Notes under the pieces: generated by a model
Databases searched by the model: none
What the model was told of the DNA's origin: nothing
The model's input: only the letters and a program-made list of their open reading frames with translations
Part shown: positions 13,680 through 19,139 of the stretch, piece by piece
Numbering within the stretch: the stretch's first letter is position 1
Layout of the letters: each line of letters starts with the position of its first letter
Made by a program: the position numbers and the translations under genes
Source: JBNKDD01 sp050288085
GTDB lineage: Bacteria > Chloroflexota > Anaerolineae > Aggregatilineales > UBA3940
NCBI GenBank assembly: GCA_050288085.1
Contig: JBNKDD010000095.1
Coordinates: 1-19,139 of the forward strand
Length of the DNA stretch: 19,139 nucleotides
Direction of reading: 5' to 3'

Positions 13680-14621
13680 GTGAAGATTTCACAAGCCCAA
13701 GTATTTTATACCTTTTTGCTCCTGCTACTTCTAGCGTTGATCTTCGTGCAGCCGGTTTATGCAGGGCCGCTTGCACCGACTTTATCTGTAACAATTGTAC
13801 CGGATCAACTCGTTCCTGCTCAGGCAGGTTATGCCTATGTAGGCGGCGGATATCCTCTCGACGTAAGCATCACCCTTAACGGTGAGCCTCTCGACGTATT
13901 CTGGTCGGGAGATGGCTATGTCGCCGTGTTTTCGTTCGGCTTCGATGCCGCACCGGGAGAATACCTGGTTCAGGTGGAGGCTTCTAATCCCCTGACCGGT
14001 GAACATATTTCCGAGTCTAAAAGCATCGTCATGCTCGATTATGCTTACCCGTTGGAACAGATCGCGCTGCCCTACCGCCTGATCCCCTTGCTGGAAACTG
14101 AGCTCAACGTGAACGAGGTTGACCGGCTCGACGCGATTTACGCGGGGCGCTCTCATCCCGTGCGCTGGGATTGGCCGTTTCAGGTACCGGTTCCGGGTGG
14201 GATCATCACCTCTCGTTTTGGCGGTGATCGGACTTACAATTCGGGCATGTGGGCCGCTCACCATACCGGTGCGGACTTCCGCCGGTCGGTTGGTGAACCC
14301 CTTTACGCCACCGCTGATGGCTGGGTGACCAACGCCGAACTCTTCGACGTGCGTGGCAACGTGGTTTTGATCGATCACGGTTTTGGGGTCTTTTCTCAAT
14401 ACGCACATATGTCAGAATTTTATGTAGAACCAGGTCAATGGGTATACAGTGGGCAGGTAATCGGCCTGGCCGGTGCAACCGGTCGCACCAATGGCCCCCA
14501 TCTGCATTTCGAGATTATCGTTGATGGGCAGCCTGTCAATCCGATCCAGTGGCTTGGGTTAAAGACAGGCTTTATCCCACCACGTGAGGTCATTGCCGCA
14601 CCAAGCGGAGGCGGAAAATAA
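13680..14621 (+). CDS. M23-family (LytM) metallopeptidase, secreted
   Basis: This is a 313-aa exported protein. A signal peptide with a leucine-rich core ends VYA28/G29. The middle region (~35-120) is an all-beta, Ig-like segment (PAQAGYAYVGGGYPLDVSIT). The C-terminal ~120 residues are a LytM/peptidase M23 domain: GGIITSRFGGDRTYNSGMWA, H195-TGA-D199 (zinc ligands of HxxxD), a YAHMS loop histidine and GPHLHFEI with H274-L-H276. All zinc and catalytic residues are present, so it is likely an active endopeptidase cutting peptidoglycan cross-bridges, for example in wall remodelling. The start is GTG at 13680 with only a weak Shine-Dalgarno (GAAG). A clear TATAAT lies 50 nt upstream. It is divergent from the NBR1-Ig lipoprotein. 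Confidence 0.93.
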   Translation: MKISQAQVFYTFLLLLLLALIFVQPVYAGPLAPTLSVTIVPDQLVPAQAGYAYVGGGYPLDVSITLNGEPLDVFWSGDGYVAVFSFGFDAAPGEYLVQVEASNPLTGEHISESKSIVMLDYAYPLEQIALPYRLIPLLETELNVNEVDRLDAIYAGRSHPVRWDWPFQVPVPGGIITSRFGGDRTYNSGMWAAHHTGADFRRSVGEPLYATADGWVTNAELFDVRGNVVLIDHGFGVFSQYAHMSEFYVEPGQWVYSGQVIGLAGATGRTNGPHLHFEIIVDGQPVNPIQWLGLKTGFIPPREVIAAPSGGGK

Positions 14622-14633
14622 CGTTGATTCTTT

Positions 14634-14662
14634 TTGCGGGAACTTTCCCCCTAAGATAAAAT
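14634..14662 (+). promoter_or_regulatory. Probable promoter of tRNA-His
   Basis: A -35-like TTGCGG (14634-14639) and a -10-like TAAAAT (14657-14662) at 17-nt spacing place the transcript start a few bases before the tRNA at 14675. The tRNA therefore need not depend on read-through from the peptidase gene. Confidence 0.5.
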
Positions 14663-14674
14663 ATGCGAAGTTGT

Positions 14675-14747
14675 GGTGGATGTAGCTCAATGGCAGAGCG
14701 CTGCACTGTGGCTGCAGTGGTTGAGGGTTCGAGTCCCTTCATCCACC
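14675..14747 (+). tRNA. tRNA-His (anticodon GTG)
   Basis: The cloverleaf folds fully. The acceptor GTGGATG (14676-14682) pairs with CATCCAC (14740-14746). The D-stem is GCTC/GAGC. The anticodon stem CTGCA/TGCAG encloses loop CTGTGGC with anticodon GTG. The T-stem GAGGG/CCCTT has loop TTCGAGT. A genomic G at 14675 can serve as the tRNA-His-specific G-1 opposite C73 (14747), a histidine identity element. CCA is not encoded: the next bases are CTG. Confidence 0.96.
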
Positions 14748-14758
14748 CTGAAAAGAAC

Positions 14759-14783
14759 GAGGCAACCTGAACCAGGCTGCCTC
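14759..14783 (+). terminator. Hairpin terminator after tRNA-His
   Basis: GAGGCA-A-CCTG (14759-14769) pairs with CAGG-C-TGCCTC (14773-14783), with one internal mismatch, and is followed by ATTTTGATT. It separates the tRNA from the convergent 82-aa gene and could stop transcription from both sides. Confidence 0.75.
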
Positions 14784-14824
14784 ATTTTGATTCTATATAA
14801 TTAGTAAAGAAAACGGTATGCAGG

Positions 14825-15073
14825 TTACTCGACGGCAACCTTGGTCTTACGCCGCTCCTTTGATGCCTGTTTCGGCTGGTCTTCAAGGCGGTCAATGGCA
14901 ACATCAACCAGGCTGCGCATTGCCAGCAAGACTTCACGCCGGGCGGCCTTACCGTGATTCCAGAAATCCGGGGGAATCAGGCTTTTCCATTGGTCAACCG
15001 TCGCTTTACCGGCTTCCTTCATATGTCCAACAAATTCAGAAGACTCTGATTTAACTTTTTCTTGTTCCGCCAT
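14825..15073 (-). CDS. Small hypothetical protein, 82 aa
   Basis: This is a small soluble charged protein, MAEQEKVKSESSEFVGHMKE at the N-terminus. The central segment SLIPPDFWNHGKAARREVLL is followed by an amphipathic helix (AMRSLVDVAIDRLED) and a basic tail (SKERRKTKV). The ATG at 15073 has a good GGAGAG upstream. There is no signal peptide, membrane helix or known motif. The composition (Lys/Glu rich, helical) would fit a small DNA- or protein-binding factor, but I cannot assign a function. It is divergent from the ammonia-lyase gene. Confidence 0.72.
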   Translation of the reverse strand: MAEQEKVKSESSEFVGHMKEAGKATVDQWKSLIPPDFWNHGKAARREVLLAMRSLVDVAIDRLEDQPKQASKERRKTKVAVE

Positions 15074-15184
15074 AAATCACTCTCCAATGAATAACCTCAT
15101 GGCCTTCGGCCTGAAAGCTTGTTTGCTCTTACTCTTTCTTACGATTATGTCGGCATAAAGTTGCAAAGTCAAGGAGAAACGAAC

Positions 15185-16972
15185 ATGCCAAACGACGGAT
15201 CACTTTCGGAACTGGTGCTAGATGACCACCTGTCGATTGAGGATGTCGTCATCGTGGCGAGGGCACTCCGTCCGGTACAGGAGATCACGCCAGAATCACC
15301 AGCTTATGCCATGATCCAGCAAAGCGCCGAATGGGTGCAGGCCGCCGTCGAGGATAACGCCCGGCGGGCGCTGTCCGGTGAGTCGGCAAATGCTTACTAT
15401 GGAATCAACACCGGGTTTGGAATCCATGCGGCGGGCCGCCCTCTGGTCGATCCGGAAAAGACCCGGCAGGTTACCCGGAAATTGATCATGAGCCACTCAA
15501 CGGCAGTTGGCGATCCGCTGGATATCGAGGTGGTAAGGGCCACCATGCTGGTACGTGCCAACACCCTGGCGAAAGGCCGTTCCGGGGTGCGCCCGGTCGT
15601 GATCAACCGCCTGATCCAGATGCTTAACCGCCGGGTAACCCCGCTGATTCCTCGAATTGGGTCGCTGGGAGCAAGTGGTGATCTGGCTCCCTTATCCCAT
15701 CTGGCATTGGTGATCAGCAGATCGCCGGAGAGCCTGCAAGAAGATGAAGATGCTCCCGGCTTCGACAATGCCTGTGGAAAAGCCTTTATCCCGGCGGATA
15801 ACAACGGTCAACTTGTGGTATCCGGGGCAGAAGCAATGACCTGGGAAGGCAGCGATCAGCGATTGGTGCTCGAAGCAAAAGAAGGATTGGCGCTCAACAA
15901 CGGCTCGACCTTCTCTGCCTCGATTGGTGCATTGGCCGTGCACGATGCCGAGAACCTGGTTCGCAACTGCGAAATTGCCCTGGCGATCACGTTGGAAGCG
16001 CTGCAAGGTTATCGGGATGCTTTTCTGCCGCAGATTCACGCCGTCCGCGGGCATCCGGGGCAGATCGCGACGGCGGCCAATGTCCTGGAGATGCTGGAAG
16101 GCAGCCGGTTAGTTGACCCCGGCGACGTGGATCATGATCCGGTTTTTGCCCCGCCGCAAGATGCTTACTCGGTACGCTGCGCTCCCCAGGTGATCGGAGC
16201 TATCCGCGAGACACTGGCCCACATCCGCGAGGTGATCACCCGCGAGATCAACGCTGCAACCGACAACCCGCTGATCTTCATCCGCCCGGAGGATAACCTG
16301 CCGCGTGATTACAAGGTCATCTCCGGGGGGAATTTTCACGGCGAACCGATTGCCTTTGCAATGGATCACCTGAGCATCGCCATGACGGAATTAGGCAATA
16401 TTTCCGAGCGGCGCACCTTCTGGCTGACCAACGCCAATATGTCACGTGGGCTGCCGAGTATGCTGGTGCGTGGCGACGATACCCACATCGACAGCGGCCT
16501 GATGATCACACAGTACGTGGCAGCCTCGCTCGTTTCAAAATGTAAAACTCTGGCCCATCCCGACAGTGTAGACACGATCCCTTCGTCTGCCGATCAGGAG
16601 GATCACGTCAGCATGAGCATGAACGCCGCGCTGCATGCCCGTGAGATCTTAGGGCATATCACAGCAGTCGTATCGATAGAAATGCTGGCGGCAGTGCTGG
16701 CACTGCGTCACCGGCTGGTCAGCCTGCGGCGCGATGGAACCTATCACCGGCTGACGGTAGACAGTGCGGGCAAAGGTGCCCAGGCTGTCTGGGCGGCGCT
16801 TGAGTCGGTATTCCCAGAAATATTTGCGATCCCTCTTAACAGAGATGTGGTACTCTATCCATATGTAGAGCGTATGATTGAAGTCGTACAGAGCGGGGTG
16901 CTCGTCGATGCCATCCGGGAAGCAGGAATCACCCTGCGAGATGTCCGTTCCAACACCGAACTGGTCGAGTGA
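15185..16972 (+). CDS. hutH: Histidine ammonia-lyase-like enzyme (MIO-dependent aromatic amino acid lyase)
   Basis: This 595-aa enzyme removes ammonia from an aromatic amino acid, most likely histidine to urocanate. The start is ATG 15185, with AAGGAG upstream; the frame extends to 15119 but without a comparable signal. The MIO prosthetic group would form from A163-S164-G165 in GSLGASGDLAPLSH. Other HAL-type active-site residues are present: Y72 in YYGINTGFG, H104 in MSHS, N239 in LNNGS, QDAYSVR (Q325, Y328, R331), GNFHG, and E472 in DQEDHVSM. The histidine at 104 and glutamate at 472 favour HAL over PAL or TAL. It is longer than typical HutH (~510 aa), with an acidic insert after the MIO loop (~170-225) and a longer C-terminus. 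No hutU, hutI or hutG is nearby. The substrate is therefore likely but not certain. Confidence 0.88.
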   Translation: MPNDGSLSELVLDDHLSIEDVVIVARALRPVQEITPESPAYAMIQQSAEWVQAAVEDNARRALSGESANAYYGINTGFGIHAAGRPLVDPEKTRQVTRKLIMSHSTAVGDPLDIEVVRATMLVRANTLAKGRSGVRPVVINRLIQMLNRRVTPLIPRIGSLGASGDLAPLSHLALVISRSPESLQEDEDAPGFDNACGKAFIPADNNGQLVVSGAEAMTWEGSDQRLVLEAKEGLALNNGSTFSASIGALAVHDAENLVRNCEIALAITLEALQGYRDAFLPQIHAVRGHPGQIATAANVLEMLEGSRLVDPGDVDHDPVFAPPQDAYSVRCAPQVIGAIRETLAHIREVITREINAATDNPLIFIRPEDNLPRDYKVISGGNFHGEPIAFAMDHLSIAMTELGNISERRTFWLTNANMSRGLPSMLVRGDDTHIDSGLMITQYVAASLVSKCKTLAHPDSVDTIPSSADQEDHVSMSMNAALHAREILGHITAVVSIEMLAAVLALRHRLVSLRRDGTYHRLTVDSAGKGAQAVWAALESVFPEIFAIPLNRDVVLYPYVERMIEVVQSGVLVDAIREAGITLRDVRSNTELVE

Positions 16973-16987
16973 TAATGGAGGTTTGAG

Positions 16988-18052
16988 ATGCCCCTACAAT
17001 TCCGAAAGCGGATCAAGATACTGCCGGGTGTGTACGTCAATCTGAGCAAAAGCGGAGTCAGTATGTCTGTGGGGCCAAAGGGTTTGAAATACAACATCGG
17101 GCCAAAAGGACAATATATGACGGCCAGCCTGCCCGGCACCGGGGTCTACATGAGGGAGAAAATCGGTGGATCGCCCCGCAGCATGATGAATGACGATGAA
17201 ACCGGAACTGAGGACGGCCCGGTGAAAAGTCTGGCCGCTCTGGGCGTTTCGACTCCCAAGCCGGTCAGGGAATTTCATGAGGGATGTGCAGCCTACTTCA
17301 ATGATGACTATGATACGGCTCTGACCTGTTTCGAGCTGCTGACCAAGAACAGCGATTATCAGCCTGATGCCCTGTTCATGGCTGGGTTGGCTGCCTATTT
17401 TCTCGAACAGCCGGAGCAGGCCATCGAATACCTGCTGGTTTGCATGGAAAAATCCGGCGGCGAACAACCGATCCCCGGCCAACCTGAATCGCTGGTATCT
17501 CAGTATATCAGTGAAGAGACGTTGTTCACCGTGCCCGTTACCCGGTTTGTATCTGCCCAACTGCCTTACAGCCTGGTGCTCGCTACATTCCTCACCATTG
17601 AATTGATACAGGTACATGGGGAAATCGATGACGCTATCGAAATCGCGCAGCATTTCCAGGAAAACTTATCTGACGATAACCGGCGGTTGATGCAGCTTTC
17701 GCTGGCCGAACTGTATTACAGCGCCGAGCGCTATGACGACCTGGAGCAGTTCATTATTAATCAGGTTGGCGAACTTGATAACGTGGATAACATCGCTGTC
17801 GAGATGATGTTCTACTGGGCAGCAACGCTCACCCGACAGGAGCGGTACGAGGCGGCTAAAGATGTCTATACGCGTGCCCTGCGCAAAACGGCGGATCGCG
17901 ATCCTGAACTATTGAAAGTGCTGCAATATGCACGGGCGGATATGTTCGCACAATGGGATAAACAAGCTGACGCTAAGAAATATTTCGAGAAACTCTATGC
18001 TATCGATCCCTCCTTTGCGGATGTATCGAAGCGGCTCAATGCGTTAAAATGA
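16988..18052 (+). CDS. DUF4236 domain protein with TPR repeats
   Basis: This 354-aa protein opens with a DUF4236-type segment (residues ~3-57): FRKRIKILPGVYVNLSKSGV, SMSVGPKGLKYNIGPKGQYM, then ASLPGTGVYM. This short beta-rich domain occurs in many bacteria with unknown function. From about residue 85 the protein is helical and TPR-like: CAAYFNDDYDTALTCFELL, ALFMAGLAAYFLEQPEQAIE, LSLAELYYSAERYDDLEQFI, YWAATLTRQERYEAAKDVYT and DMFAQWDKQADAKKYFEKLY. There is no signal peptide. It is probably a scaffold or partner-binding protein. The ATG at 16988 has GGAGG six nt upstream and lies only 15 nt after the ammonia-lyase stop, so the two are probably co-transcribed. A hairpin follows. Confidence 0.88.
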   Translation: MPLQFRKRIKILPGVYVNLSKSGVSMSVGPKGLKYNIGPKGQYMTASLPGTGVYMREKIGGSPRSMMNDDETGTEDGPVKSLAALGVSTPKPVREFHEGCAAYFNDDYDTALTCFELLTKNSDYQPDALFMAGLAAYFLEQPEQAIEYLLVCMEKSGGEQPIPGQPESLVSQYISEETLFTVPVTRFVSAQLPYSLVLATFLTIELIQVHGEIDDAIEIAQHFQENLSDDNRRLMQLSLAELYYSAERYDDLEQFIINQVGELDNVDNIAVEMMFYWAATLTRQERYEAAKDVYTRALRKTADRDPELLKVLQYARADMFAQWDKQADAKKYFEKLYAIDPSFADVSKRLNALK

Positions 18053-18057
18053 GAAAT

Positions 18058-18088
18058 ATGAGTCATCCCAAACTTTAGGATGACTCAT
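18058..18088. terminator. Perfect hairpin between convergent genes
   Basis: ATGAGTCATCC (18058-18068) and GGATGACTCAT (18078-18088) form an 11-bp perfect stem with a 9-nt loop, six nt after the stop of the DUF4236-TPR gene. A convergent gene ends 55 nt beyond. There is no clear T-tract on either strand, so it may act as a bidirectional or weak terminator or as an mRNA 3'-end stabiliser. Confidence 0.6.
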
Positions 18089-18143
18089 GTCCCATTAGTA
18101 CACATTGGTACTGTAGTCTGTCAAAAGGTTACGGCCACTATTT

Positions 18144-19139
18144 TCACTCCACCTGTAGGCTTGTCAGATACAGAAATTCTCCCAGTGGCTCTTCCTGTGC
18201 CGATAGCACCGCCAGCTTTTCGATAGTCTGCCAGTTGTATACTCCCAACACAAGAGGGTACGTTCCAGGGGGCAGATCACAGGGGACTTCAAGCGTACGG
18301 CGATCGACATAAGTCCATCCATCAAAAAGCATCTCCGTCACAGTATCAGCCACAGGCCCATCTGCACGGCTTACGCCCTGCCCCTGCTGGTCAACCAAAA
18401 CAAGCGTCACATTATAGTCATCCGTCAATTCAGAAAACTGCCAATCACTTTCAAGCACAATATCCTGGCAGGCTGTTACATCTACAGGGCCAAGCAGCTG
18501 CCAATCCGTCAGAGCCAGTACATTGCCAAAGCGGAAGGTCTCAGCAGGTGCCTCATCCACTGAACAATCAACCCGGTAAAACTCAAGGTGGTGTTGTTCC
18601 GGTAACCCATCTGGAAGGGTCAGCTCTTCTACCACAGCCTGCTCACAAACTGATTGAAGGAACTGAGCTCCGTAGTATTCAGATCGATCATCAACCAGAT
18701 ACCAGAACACATCGGCATCTTCCGCAAAAGCCTGAAATTGCCGGTACGCAGTCGACGATACATCCGATACGACATAGTCTGAAAGATGTTTACGAGACTG
18801 AAGTTGGTCCAAGGGGCCTGGGATGATCTGGAAGGTATTGTTTTTGTCAACCCCATCTAATAACCATACGGAGAGGTTGACATTGTACTCCGCAGAGTAA
18901 TATTGTTCAGGGGTTTCAGTGAGTATTTTTCCGTCATCCACTGGCAGTATATTATATGAGGGTTGGTCGGCGAAAATGCCCAATCTCGATATGGAGATAT
19001 CATCAACAGAAAGTGGTAGATTGTATAATTCCTCCTGTTGATTCCACCGTTCGGGGAAGCAGGAAAGGTCTCTTGAGATTGGATAATTTACCAGACACTC
19101 ATCTTCGGTAGGATCAGGTTTCAGCCGAAGCCCATGCCC
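18144..19139 (-). CDS. C-terminal part of a large, probably extracytoplasmic or membrane-anchored protein; 5' end beyond the window
   Basis: The minus-strand frame stays open past a TTG at 18983 up to the window edge, so the gene is 5'-truncated here; 331 residues are visible. It is all-beta and acidic with no membrane helix. The first half contains DVFWYLVDDRSEYYGAQFLQ and SVCEQAVVEELTLPDGLPEQ. The last ~130 residues form a jelly-roll-like unit: LALTDWQLLGPVDVTACQDI, then VTLVLVDQQGQGVSRADGP, TYVDRRTLEVPCDLPPGTYP and LVLGVYNWQTIEKLAVL. In Chloroflexota, tails of this pattern often terminate multi-pass GT39-like glycosyltransferases, with the beta domain outside the cell. The unseen N-terminus would decide. 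Confidence is high that it is coding and low for the family. Confidence 0.75.
   Translation of the reverse strand, partial: GHGLRLKPDPTEDECLVNYPISRDLSCFPERWNQQEELYNLPLSVDDISISRLGIFADQPSYNILPVDDGKILTETPEQYYSAEYNVNLSVWLLDGVDKNNTFQIIPGPLDQLQSRKHLSDYVVSDVSSTAYRQFQAFAEDADVFWYLVDDRSEYYGAQFLQSVCEQAVVEELTLPDGLPEQHHLEFYRVDCSVDEAPAETFRFGNVLALTDWQLLGPVDVTACQDIVLESDWQFSELTDDYNVTLVLVDQQGQGVSRADGPVADTVTEMLFDGWTYVDRRTLEVPCDLPPGTYPLVLGVYNWQTIEKLAVLSAQEEPLGEFLYLTSLQVE

Noticed and set aside
13782..14408. 208-aa minus-strand frame inside the M23 peptidase gene
   Set aside because: It lies antisense to conserved zinc-binding motifs and has no recognisable features.
15102..15118. GGCC-TTC-GGCC hairpin before the ammonia-lyase gene as a riboswitch or attenuator
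   Set aside because: The stem is only four base pairs with a three-base loop, and nothing around it supports a larger conserved fold.
14675..16972. Functional link between tRNA-His and the histidine ammonia-lyase-like gene
   Set aside because: They are separated by a terminator and a minus-strand gene. Sharing an amino acid is most simply a coincidence.
16994..17653. 219-aa minus-strand frame inside the DUF4236-TPR gene
   Set aside because: Shadow of a gene with a recognisable domain, strong Shine-Dalgarno and TPR pattern.
1..19139. CRISPR array, insertion sequence, prophage or toxin-antitoxin pair
   Set aside because: I saw no regularly spaced direct repeats, transposase or integrase motifs, phage structural genes or toxin-antitoxin-like small gene pairs on either strand.

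Overview
The window looks like a chromosomal stretch from a Chloroflexota-type bacterium, probably Anaerolineae-like. I infer this from several traits: lipoproteins with Thr/Pro-rich 'PTPT' linkers, lipid-anchored HlyD-type adaptors with an 'SATGEVVP' start, an ABC ATPase fused to a cyclic-nucleotide-binding domain, an NBR1-type Ig lipoprotein and a DUF4236-TPR protein. This is not proven, because there is no rRNA or marker gene here. Gene density is high. There are no insertion sequences, no CRISPR array and no phage genes.

Left part (1-2619): a 5'-partial view of endonuclease V (minus strand) lies head-to-head with rarA (plus strand), a pair of DNA-maintenance genes. rarA converges on an unrecognised 188-aa gene, with a long imperfect inverted repeat between them.

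PadR operon (6049 down to 2803, minus strand): a PadR-family repressor is followed by two tandem six-helix membrane proteins (close paralogues) and an FG-GAP-like lipoprotein. Two ATGA stop/start overlaps link the genes. The gap between the paralogues holds a decayed copy of the padR 3' end, so the pair arose by tandem duplication of a padR-membrane-gene unit. A well-formed promoter overlaps a perfect 10+10-bp inverted repeat that is a strong candidate autoregulatory operator.

Middle (6110-12600): a solitary hypF (NiFe-hydrogenase maturation) lies on the minus strand. Divergent from it is an efflux-like cluster: an ABC ATPase-cNMP-binding fusion, then two tandem HlyD/MFP adaptor lipoproteins ending in a textbook intrinsic terminator. 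No permease is present. The intergenic region upstream of the ABC gene contains the same 10-mer as the padR operator arms, a possible regulatory link between the two clusters.

Right part (12613-19139): an NBR1-Ig lipoprotein (minus), an M23 peptidase (plus), tRNA-His(GTG) with a terminator, a small conserved-looking 82-aa gene (minus), a histidine ammonia-lyase-like MIO enzyme with a DUF4236-TPR protein 15 nt downstream, and finally the C-terminal part of a minus-strand protein open at the window edge. All four gene junctions with converging transcription carry hairpins.
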